Assembly: GCA_012031955.1 (NCBI GenBank)
Contig: JAAURZ010000203.1
Location: forward strand, 1 to 5,538
Source: Bacteroidia bacterium
GTDB taxonomy: Bacteria; Bacteroidota; Bacteroidia; Cytophagales; Cyclobacteriaceae
Length of the DNA: 5,538 nucleotides
Direction of reading: 5' to 3'
Part shown: piece by piece, positions 1 to 5,538 of the stretch
Numbering within the stretch: position 1 is the first letter of the stretch
Layout of the letters: the number at the start of each line of letters is the position of its first letter
Notes under the pieces: generated by a model
Told to the model about the DNA's origin: nothing
The model's input: only the letters and a program-made list of their open reading frames with translations
Databases searched by the model: none
Made by a program: the position numbers and the translations under genes

Positions 1-1
1 C

Positions 2-517
2 ATCATGGGTATGGCCGGTATTCTCGACACCGCCCGCTACCGCGCCTTCCTCGCGGAAGCCTTGCAGGTGTCCCCCAAGACATTCAGGCCGTGCTGATGG
101 GCGGCCACGGCGACACCATGGTACCCCTGCCGCGTTACACGACCGTGGCCGGTATCCCGGTAACGGAGCTGATCGACAAGGACAAATTGAACGCCATACT
201 GGAGCGCACGAAAGTGGGCGGTGGCGAACTCGTGAAACTCATGGGCACTTCCGCCTGGTACGCACCTGGCTCGGCCGCAGCGCAGATGGTGGAATCTATT
301 GTGAAAGATCAGCGCCGGGTTTTTCCCGTTTGCATGAAGCTCGATGGAGAATATGGTATAAAAGATTGCTATCTTGGTGTTCCGGTGGTGCTGGGTAAGA
401 ACGGAATAGAGCGCATCATCGAACTCGATCTCAACAACGATGAAAAAAGCACTTCTGCAGGCAAGCCGCAAGGCCGTGCGTGAAGTGATGGAAGTACTGG
501 ATAACCTGGGCAAGTAA
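2..517 (+). CDS. mdh: Malate dehydrogenase, C-terminal part, with two frameshifts (5' end outside window)
   Basis: NAD-dependent malate dehydrogenase of the LDH-like family, a cytoplasmic TCA-cycle enzyme interconverting malate and oxaloacetate. The reading starts in the frame of base 2 (IMGMAGILDTARYR). In LDTAR, the Asp and Arg correspond to the catalytic-pair Asp and substrate-binding Arg of the family. At about 71-81 one base is missing and reading moves to the frame of base 79 (DIQAVLMGGHGDTMVPLP), with the catalytic His in GGHGD. It continues through VAGIPVTEL, YAPGSAAAQMVE, DGEYGIKD and VPVVLGKNG. At the A6 run 443-448 one base is extra; dropping it returns to the first frame and gives the usual ending (ALLQASRKAVREVMEVLDN, then LGK), with TAA at 515-517. 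Read literally, the gene stops at 97-99, and the middle frame stops at 481-483. Identity is near certain. Whether it is a true pseudogene or an intact gene with sequencing indels cannot be settled here; I favour indels because the two changes cancel and all segments are well conserved. Confidence 0.9.
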
Positions 518-546
518 AATTGCCTGGACTCCTTGTTTGTTTACCG

Positions 547-578
547 AAAATGCCGGGGTGACTCCCGGCATTTTTTTT
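547..578 (+). terminator. Rho-independent terminator after mdh
   Basis: An 11-bp perfect stem (547-557 paired with 564-574), with GC-rich core GCCGGG/CCCGGC and a 6-base loop, is followed directly by T residues to 578, the last four lying beyond the stem. It starts 29 bases after the mdh stop codon. It separates mdh transcription from the sigma-factor unit. The A-run on the left arm would let it work on the other strand too, but no minus-strand gene is present to need it. Confidence 0.92.
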
Positions 579-613
579 GACCAGCGGAAAAAACAGGAAC
601 AGTTTAAAACTAT

Positions 614-629
614 TGGTGACACATCACCA
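614..629. promoter_or_regulatory. Short inverted repeat upstream of the sigma gene (possible operator)
   Basis: TGGTGA-CACA-TCACCA is a perfect 6-bp dyad with a 4-base spacer, lying in the 126-base gap between the mdh terminator and the sigma-factor start codon. Its place suits an operator or a 5'-leader hairpin for the sigma operon. A dyad this short can arise by chance, and I found no convincing TAnnTTTG promoter beside it to anchor it. Confidence 0.2.
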
Positions 630-704
630 TCTTTATGTAGAAATCCAGAAGGAAGGGCAAGAAAGCCTTAAACGGCACGGATTCGCCAAATTTCATTGAC
701 CGAC

Positions 705-1337
705 ATGCATGCAGAAACTTTACTGGATATTGCCATGATGCATTCGGATTCCCTCATCCAGCGCGCGAAGCAGGGCGATCAGAATGCACAAGGACGATTG
801 GTCCAACTGTGGTACAAAAGGATTTATAATTTCTCATATAAGTTCTTTCAGGATCATGACCTGGCCATGGAAGTTTCGCAGAAGACATTCATCTCGATGT
901 GCAGAAGCCTGGCCGCACTCCAGGACGTGGCCCGGTTCAAGTCGTGGCTTTATAAAATAGCCGTGAACCACTGCCGCGAGGAAGCACGCAAAATGAAGAA
1001 TAACCGCGCCATTCCGTTTGACTCGGTGCTGGTGCACGATGGTGAAAACTCGCCCGCATGGGAATCGTCTTCCCGCCGCGGCGAAAACCCGGAACGCACC
1101 TATCAGCAAATGGAACTCGCTGACATCCTGCAGCAGGTACTCGGTCAACTGAACCAGGAACAACGGGAAGTAGTGATCATGAAAGAATACGAAGGACTCA
1201 AGTTCAGGGAAATAGCCGAAGTGCTTAACATCTCTGAAAACACAGCCAAGTCACGGATGTATTACGGACTGGATGCACTGCGGAAATTATTGGAACAAAG
1301 AAACATAAATAAAGATACCATCAATTATGAGCTTTAA
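705..1337 (+). CDS. RNA polymerase ECF-type sigma-70 family factor
   Basis: Alternative sigma factor that directs RNA polymerase to a dedicated promoter set. It has the two-domain ECF plan. Sigma region 2 is at about residues 31-97 (RLVQLWYKRIYNF, then a 2.2-type segment LAMEVSQKTFISMCRSL and the FKSWLYKIAVNHCREEARK helix that contacts the -10 element). A polar linker follows at about 98-135. Region 4 is at about 138-196, with a helix-turn-helix (LKFREIAEVLNISENTAKSRM) for -35 recognition. The length of 210 residues is normal for the group. Start choice is uncertain: ATG 705 is preferred over an in-frame TTG at 696, but ATG 735 or 738 would give the short N-terminus before LIQRAKQGD more typical of ECF factors; none has a clear Shine-Dalgarno. 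The 3' end overlaps the next gene by 11 bases, implying translational coupling to its regulator. The regulon is unknown. Confidence 0.93.
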   Translation: MHAETLLDIAMMHSDSLIQRAKQGDQNAQGRLVQLWYKRIYNFSYKFFQDHDLAMEVSQKTFISMCRSLAALQDVARFKSWLYKIAVNHCREEARKMKNNRAIPFDSVLVHDGENSPAWESSSRRGENPERTYQQMELADILQQVLGQLNQEQREVVIMKEYEGLKFREIAEVLNISENTAKSRMYYGLDALRKLLEQRNINKDTINYEL

Positions 1338-2184
1338 ACCGGATGATGCAGACCTGATGGCTTATCTCTATGATGAGCTTACAGGCGTGGAGAAGGAAAA
1401 TGTGGAGCGCTTCCTTCTGGAAAATGAAGAAGCCAGATTGAAGCTGGAGCAACTTAGGGGGCTGCGTGCCATGATGCGTACCGTCGACGACAAAGAAGTG
1501 ATCGCCCCGCCGATTTTTTTAGATGAACATAAGGCAATCCGGTTGTGGCATTCGCCTTACTTCCGCACCATCGTCACCCTGGCAGCATCCGTGTTGCTGA
1601 TAATGGTGGTTGGATGGATCATAGACCTGCGGGTAGAAATGCACGACAACGCGATGACGATCGGCTTCGGCCCGCGCGTCGAAACACCCGCCGTCGTGGA
1701 CCAGCCCGAGCCTGCCGGCATGCTCACGAAAAATGAAGTGCAGGAGATGATCTCCTCTTCGCTCGCCAACAACAATGCAAGCATGCAAACGCAGTGGGAT
1801 GAGAACCAACGCAAGCTTAATGCTTCCATTAAGAATAATCTTGCCGACAACTCCGGCAAAATAGACCAACTGGTGCGCCAGGCGTCACTCGCGTCTCAAC
1901 AGCAGATTCAACAATATGTTGCCTCACTGCAAACAGAGCATATGACCGTCGTGCGCGACTACTTCCAGCTCACATCGGCCCAGCAGAAAGAGTACATCGA
2001 AAACCTGCTTGTCGATTTTGCCAAGTACCTTCAGCAGCAACGCAACGACGACCTGGTGCTCATGCAAACGCGACTGATGAACCTGGAACAAAACACAAAT
2101 ATTTTCAAACAAGAAACAGAGCAGATACTTACAAGTATCATATCAAGCAATCCAAGACTAGACAATTCAACTAAAAATTATTAA
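1327..2184 (+). CDS. Probable membrane-bound anti-sigma factor without zinc motif
   Basis: Likely binds and holds the sigma factor encoded just upstream; this is inferred from position (start codon inside the sigma gene) and architecture. Residues 1-50 are a helical N-terminus (DADLMAYLYDELTG, FLLENEEARLKLEQLR) that resembles the fold of anti-sigma domains of the zf-HC2/ASD type. The whole protein has no cysteine, so the HxxxCxxC zinc site is missing. A single membrane helix spans about residues 81-99 (IVTLAASVLLIMVVGWII), giving a cytoplasmic N-terminus and a periplasmic C-terminus. Residues about 133-272 are Gln/Asn/Ser-rich and predicted largely helical with coiled-coil character (QQQIQQYVASLQ, YLQQQRNDDLVLMQTRLMNL), plausibly a sensing or oligomerisation stalk. 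No enzyme motif is visible. It could instead be a positive partner or scaffold, but an anti-sigma role is much the likeliest. Confidence 0.82.
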   Translation: MSFKPDDADLMAYLYDELTGVEKENVERFLLENEEARLKLEQLRGLRAMMRTVDDKEVIAPPIFLDEHKAIRLWHSPYFRTIVTLAASVLLIMVVGWIIDLRVEMHDNAMTIGFGPRVETPAVVDQPEPAGMLTKNEVQEMISSSLANNNASMQTQWDENQRKLNASIKNNLADNSGKIDQLVRQASLASQQQIQQYVASLQTEHMTVVRDYFQLTSAQQKEYIENLLVDFAKYLQQQRNDDLVLMQTRLMNLEQNTNIFKQETEQILTSIISSNPRLDNSTKNY

Positions 2185-2189
2185 CGACT

Positions 2190-3353
2190 ATGAAGCGTGT
2201 TACTATATTGATAGGTATGATGTTGCTGGCGGCAGTGGCCGCCGTGCAGGCACAAAAAGTAGATGAGGAGCGCATGCAGCGCGACGTAGAGGTGGCGGAG
2301 AATATTCTTTCAACGCTTATCAAACAGCAATTCGAAGGGCAGCGCATGTTCTTTCCTGTGAACATCAGCGGAAGCTATCAGCCGGGCTTCGGTGTGACTT
2401 TCCGGTTGCCGATGGACTTCAGCTCACCGATGGTGATCGGGCAGGGATTTACTTTCGAACGTGAACCCTACGTCTACACAATCCCCAGTCGCGACGGTGC
2501 CGACGTGCAGATCACAACCCGCGCTGAGGCGCCCAGAAAGGACGACATGAGACTGAAGACTCGTGTCGAAATCAATACCGACAGCCTGCACCAGGCACAA
2601 AACACAAGGGTGATCGAAGCCGTGAAAGTATTTATCGCCGACTACGGCGACCTGCTCAGCCAACTTCCTGCCAACGAAAAGGTGCTTATAACCAACCAGG
2701 GCGACTACGGTCGCAAGTGGGGCGTGCTCATCCGGTCGGGACAAAACGTCAAGCGTACACACCTCTCGGTGGAAGCACTGAAGTCGGACATGACGCAGTA
2801 CAAGCAAGGGAAAATAAGCCGCGACCAAATGATGGCCAAAATCAAAGTGGTCAACACAGAAGCTGTAGACGAAGTGGCGCCCGACCTTGAGTTACTGTCG
2901 AGCATATTTGGCAGGCTCTACCGTTCAGACCTTTCCAAAACATATTTTGCGGAAGACTACATCACTTTTGAGCAACTCAAAGACTTCGGTGTCATATACT
3001 ACATGAATGTGTATTCTTCCAACCGCGTAGGACCCGAAACACATGCAATGCCTACCCTGGGCCTCAACAACCTCAGCCAGGAAGAACGAAACAAGAAAGT
3101 GATCGAACTCTATCCCGCCTTCGAGAAGGACATCAAGAGCAACATAGTCGACTATGGCCGAACAGTAAAAAGTCTCAAAGACGAAGAAATGCTGGTGGTT
3201 AATGTCAGGCTCACAACGTGCGAGAAATGCGGAATCCCTTCCACTGTTGAATTCTCCATCAAGGCTGCGGAGCTTAAAGCCTTCGACAGTGGCAAAATCG
3301 ATAAGGCCACAGCCATATCGAAGGTCAATGTAAAGCAGGGTCCCAAACAATAA
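2190..3353 (+). CDS. Exported protein of unknown function with an internal module duplication
   Basis: I do not recognise a named family. The product has 387 residues. An N-terminal signal peptide (basic MKR, hydrophobic core ILIGMMLLAAVAAV) has a likely signal peptidase I site after VQA at residue 21. There is no lipobox cysteine, so it should be periplasmic or secreted. Residues 55-128 look beta-rich (FPVNISGSYQPGFGVTFRLP). Two stretches, about 149-222 and 319-382, look like diverged copies of one module: each runs from I(A/V)DYG through a hydrophobic strand to an LK....GKI....A..K(I/V)xV segment. Only the second copy has a CxxC (Cys344, Cys347). A conserved-looking aromatic segment lies between them (RLYRSDLSKTYFAEDY, then GVIYYMNVYSS). 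The gene begins five bases after the anti-sigma stop codon, so it is almost certainly co-transcribed and may take part in signal sensing or be a target or effector of the sigma switch; that is inference from context only. Confidence 0.88.
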   Translation: MKRVTILIGMMLLAAVAAVQAQKVDEERMQRDVEVAENILSTLIKQQFEGQRMFFPVNISGSYQPGFGVTFRLPMDFSSPMVIGQGFTFEREPYVYTIPSRDGADVQITTRAEAPRKDDMRLKTRVEINTDSLHQAQNTRVIEAVKVFIADYGDLLSQLPANEKVLITNQGDYGRKWGVLIRSGQNVKRTHLSVEALKSDMTQYKQGKISRDQMMAKIKVVNTEAVDEVAPDLELLSSIFGRLYRSDLSKTYFAEDYITFEQLKDFGVIYYMNVYSSNRVGPETHAMPTLGLNNLSQEERNKKVIELYPAFEKDIKSNIVDYGRTVKSLKDEEMLVVNVRLTTCEKCGIPSTVEFSIKAAELKAFDSGKIDKATAISKVNVKQGPKQ

Positions 3354-3366
3354 ACCTCAAAATTAT

Positions 3367-3400
3367 CGGCGAAAAGTTGCAACCCTGTCACTTTTCGCCG
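3367..3400 (+). terminator. 11-bp perfect hairpin at the 3' end of the sigma operon
   Basis: CGGCGAAAAGT (3367-3377) pairs perfectly with ACTTTTCGCCG (3390-3400) around a 12-base loop, starting 14 bases after the stop codon of the exported protein. The position is that of a transcript 3' end. No T-run follows on the + strand (GTATACTTATTG), so it is not a textbook intrinsic terminator. It may be a weak terminator, an RNA 3'-stabilising hairpin, or a protein-binding dyad. Confidence 0.45.
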
Positions 3401-3481
3401 GTATACTTATTGTAACGGGTACGCCAGTTTATCAGTATCGAACAGGCAATTACACTGTAGGGGGATGCGTTATGCAGGTGG

Positions 3482-3513
3482 TTTCGGTCAGCGGGGAGAT
3501 TCACCTAAATTTG
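3482..3513 (+). promoter_or_regulatory. Bacteroidota-type promoter for the exporter genes
   Basis: TAAATTTG at 3506-3513 matches the Bacteroidota -7 consensus TAnnTTTG exactly. Twenty bases upstream, TTTC (3482-3485) matches three of four positions of the -33 element TTTG. Transcription would begin near 3519-3521, giving an untranslated leader of about 87 bases before the adaptor start codon. It is the only exact TAnnTTTG match that I saw in a non-coding part of the window, and it lies in the right gap and direction. Confidence 0.55.
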
Positions 3514-3606
3514 TAGTTGAGAAGTTTTAGTCTTATTCCTTCAATGTAAGGCTGGAATTCAGGGAGTACCGGATAGTTTGTCTGGAAAGCATTAAAACCA
3601 ATCAAC

Positions 3607-5076
3607 ATGACCAAAAGGAATGTACTCATTACATCAGCCGTTGTTGTATTATTACTGATTGGATACTTTGTTGTAAAGGGAAGTAAAGGCGATAATTCGG
3701 TTGAGATCATTACCAACGTAAAACGCGGGCCCTTCAAAGTAGAGATCGAAACAACAGGCGAGCTTGAAGCGAAGAACTCTGTAAAAATTCAGGGACCTTC
3801 AGCGCTCCGCGACTTCCGCATCTGGAACATGACCATTCAAAATATTGTGGACGAAGGCACCGTCGTGAAAAAGGGCGACTGGATTGCCAACCTCGACCGG
3901 TCTGAGTTTCAAAACCGTTTTCAGGAAAAACAAATCGAGCTGGAAAAAGAGCAGGCTGAGTACATTCAAACGCAACTCGACACCACGCTTCAACTGCGGC
4001 AAGCACGTGACGAACTCATCAACCTCAAGTACGCCGTAGAAGAAAAACAGATTATACTCGATCAATCCAAATTCGAGCCGCCCGCCACCATTAAACAGGC
4101 CGAGATCAACCTCGAGCGTTCAAAACGCGAATACGCCCAGGCACAGGAAAATTACAAAATCAAACGCCGTCAGAATGGCGAGAGGATGAAGGAGCAGGCC
4201 GCTGAACTTCGCAAAGTACAAAACGAACACAACGCCATGACCACACTTCTGCAATCCTTTACCGTGATTGCGCCCGAGGCCGGCATGGTGGTGTACACCA
4301 AGGGTTGGGATAACAAGCCTATCAAGGCAGGTTCGCAGATAAGCACCTGGGACCCAACCGTGGCCACGTTGCCTGACCTGTCGAAGATGGTTTCGAAAAC
4401 ATACGTAAACGAAGTAGACGTACGTAAAGTGAAGTCAGGGCAGCGCGTCGAGATCGGGCTGGATGCCTACCCCGACAAGCAACTTGCTGGCGTTGTAACC
4501 CGCGTGGCCAACGTAGGAGAGCAACGACCCAACAGCGACGCCAAGGTATTCCAGGTCGATGTAGATATCAACGGCTCCGACCCGACCTTGCGACCGGCGA
4601 TGACTACCAGCAACCGCATTGTTGCTCAGGAGATGGACAGCGCTTTGTTTGTACCACTCGAATGCCTGCACAGCCAATTCGACTCGATCACTTACGTGTT
4701 TAAGAAAGATGGGCTTGCCACCGTTAAGCAGGAAGTGCAGCTAGGCATTACCAACGCCAACGACGTCGTAATACTCGCCGGCCTTAGCGAAGGCGACCGC
4801 GTCTACTTGTCCCTGCCGCGAGGCATGGAAGAAGACGCCATCAAACTGCTCCCGGAAATGAACGGCAAGCGCAAGAAAGAAGAACCCAAGCAGGAGGAAC
4901 CTAAGGAAAATATGATAACCCTGCCCGACGGACGGGTGGTAACAATGCCCGCCGGAGGTGCGAAGCCCGGCGGACGTGAGCGCGGCGCTAAAACGGAGGG
5001 TGCCAAGACCGACGGCAAAGCGGCCGAGAAAAAAGAAGCCGGCACTGCGAAGGAAGCAACACCCGTTACGCAATAG
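3607..5076 (+). CDS. MacA-like periplasmic adaptor (membrane fusion protein, HlyD/RND-adaptor family) of an ABC exporter
   Basis: Links an inner-membrane ABC transporter to an outer-membrane channel in a tripartite export system. An N-terminal membrane anchor at residues 7-23 (LITSAVVVLLLIGYFVV) has no lipobox, so it is a single-pass anchor. The first half of the lipoyl domain is at about 42-97 (VVKKGDWIANLD). A long alpha-helical hairpin spans about 98-215 (FQEKQIELEKEQAEY ... RSKREYAQAQENYK). The second lipoyl half is at about 217-247 (FTVIAPEAGMVVY ... IKAGSQI). A beta-barrel spans about 253-340, and a membrane-proximal domain about 345-412 (ALFVPLECL, VQLGITNANDVVILAGLSEGDRV). Residues about 418-489 form an unusual Lys/Glu/Gly/Ala-rich tail with an ITLPDGRVVTMP island. 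The length of 489 is longer than typical MacA (about 370), largely because of the tail. The MacB-like permease follows after 99 bases. The substrate is not predictable; a macrolide role should not be assumed. Confidence 0.92.
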   Translation: MTKRNVLITSAVVVLLLIGYFVVKGSKGDNSVEIITNVKRGPFKVEIETTGELEAKNSVKIQGPSALRDFRIWNMTIQNIVDEGTVVKKGDWIANLDRSEFQNRFQEKQIELEKEQAEYIQTQLDTTLQLRQARDELINLKYAVEEKQIILDQSKFEPPATIKQAEINLERSKREYAQAQENYKIKRRQNGERMKEQAAELRKVQNEHNAMTTLLQSFTVIAPEAGMVVYTKGWDNKPIKAGSQISTWDPTVATLPDLSKMVSKTYVNEVDVRKVKSGQRVEIGLDAYPDKQLAGVVTRVANVGEQRPNSDAKVFQVDVDINGSDPTLRPAMTTSNRIVAQEMDSALFVPLECLHSQFDSITYVFKKDGLATVKQEVQLGITNANDVVILAGLSEGDRVYLSLPRGMEEDAIKLLPEMNGKRKKEEPKQEEPKENMITLPDGRVVTMPAGGAKPGGRERGAKTEGAKTDGKAAEKKEAGTAKEATPVTQ

Positions 5077-5175
5077 CCCCCCGGTTAACATTTCATTGCA
5101 TAAAATGGCCACCAGAATCCTGTTCATTCTTGATTACGGCATTCCATGTGACCCAAAAAAAACAATTGCTAACAT

Positions 5176-5538
5176 ATGAAGGAGCGGTTATTGGCTAATC
5201 TTTATATCGCCGTGGATGCGGTGATAGCTAACAAGATGCGTTCGTTGCTCACGGCGCTCGGCATAATCTTCGGTGTGGCGGCAGTAATCGCGATGCTTGC
5301 TATCGGCAACGGCGCGCAGCAGGAGATACTTGAGCAGATCAAACTGGTGGGCGTCAACAACATTGTGATCAAGCCCATCATCGAGCAGGAAGAAGAAAAA
5401 CTCGAGACGACCGACGGAAAAAAGGAGAAAAAGAAATTCTCGCCCGGCCTCACACTACGCGACGTCAGGAGCATCAACCAAACCATTCCCGAAATAAGCC
5501 GCATCAGCCCGGAGATCATTCTCGAAACCAACATTATC
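5176..5538 (+). CDS. MacB/FtsX-family ABC transporter permease, N-terminal 121 residues (3' end outside window)
   Basis: Inner-membrane permease partner of the adaptor upstream. The open frame runs from ATG 5176 to the window edge without a stop. Residues 1-20 form the amphipathic start usual for the family (NLYIAVDAVIANKMRSLLT). A first membrane helix lies at about 22-44 (LTALGIIFGVAAVIAMLAIG), followed by GAQQEILEQIKLVGVNNIVI, the beginning of the MacB-type periplasmic core domain. Residues about 69-88 are a strongly charged Glu/Lys insert (EQEEEKLETTDGKKEKKKF) before SPGLTLRDVRSI. No ATP-binding domain precedes it, so the ATPase must be a separate gene (or an unseen C-terminal part), as is common in Bacteroidota. 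The ATG is supported by family-like length; an in-frame TTG at 5191 has AAGGAG six bases upstream but would cut family-like sequence. Confidence 0.9.
   Translation, partial: MKERLLANLYIAVDAVIANKMRSLLTALGIIFGVAAVIAMLAIGNGAQQEILEQIKLVGVNNIVIKPIIEQEEEKLETTDGKKEKKKFSPGLTLRDVRSINQTIPEISRISPEIILETNII

Noticed and set aside
71..449. Programmed ribosomal frameshifting in mdh
   Set aside because: The A6G run is out of phase for a -1 slippery heptamer and the change needed there is +1; the first site (TCC CCC AAG) does not fit X XXY YYZ. Two opposite programmed shifts in a core metabolic enzyme would be without precedent that I know of.
613..639. Promoter for the sigma operon (TTGGTG ... TATGTA)
   Set aside because: The spacing is only about 15 bases and neither the E. 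coli-type nor the TAnnTTTG consensus is matched well; not called.
2424..2828. 134-codon minus-strand ORF inside the exported-protein gene
   Set aside because: Antisense shadow; the + strand frame has a signal peptide and continuous coding character.
4741..5127. 128-codon minus-strand ORF opposite the adaptor 3' end
   Set aside because: Antisense shadow of the adaptor; no coherent domain, and the + strand frame is clearly coding.
4958..5179. 73-codon + strand ORF overlapping the adaptor 3' end
   Set aside because: Mostly an out-of-frame reading of the Lys/Gly-rich adaptor tail (MRSPADVSAALKRRVPRP...). Only its last 24 codons lie outside the gene, and these are treated separately as a possible leader ORF.
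5202..5534. 110-codon minus-strand ORF at the right edge
   Set aside because: It is the antisense shadow of the permease, whose + strand frame encodes recognisable MacB/FtsX sequence.

Overview
The window looks like a chromosomal segment of a Bacteroidota bacterium, probably of the Cytophagales/Chitinophagales type. This rests on a TAnnTTTG promoter element of the Bacteroidota kind, the absence of clear Shine-Dalgarno sequences at gene starts, and Bacteroidota-like protein sequences. The lineage below phylum level is inference. All five genes lie on the + strand.

Layout. (1) Bases 2-517 hold the 3' part of a malate dehydrogenase gene, followed by a strong intrinsic terminator at 547-578. As given, the gene is broken by two opposite single-base frameshifts (about 71-81 and 443-448). 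The second restores the original frame and the family C-terminus, so sequencing indels are the simplest explanation. (2) Bases 705-3353 form a tight three-gene unit: an ECF-type sigma factor, an overlapping single-pass membrane protein that is very likely its anti-sigma factor, and, five bases further on, an exported protein of unknown function. (3) Bases 3354-3606 are non-coding and contain an 11-bp perfect hairpin and a good Bacteroidota promoter match. (4) Bases 3607-5538 hold a MacA-like periplasmic adaptor and the start of a MacB/FtsX-type ABC permease, which runs off the window.

How the genes may work together. The sigma/anti-sigma pair has the standard layout of an envelope-sensing switch: the anti-sigma factor crosses the inner membrane once and has a long Gln/Asn-rich helical periplasmic part, and the third product is secreted and could act in the same signalling or response. 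The adaptor and permease would form part of a tripartite ABC export system. Its ATPase and outer-membrane channel are not in the window and would be expected downstream. The hairpin and the separate promoter suggest that the two units are transcribed independently; whether the sigma factor controls the exporter cannot be told from the sequence.

The least described item is the 387-residue exported protein. It appears to contain two diverged copies of one module, only the second of which carries a CxxC motif. I saw no RNA genes, mobile elements, CRISPR arrays or origins.
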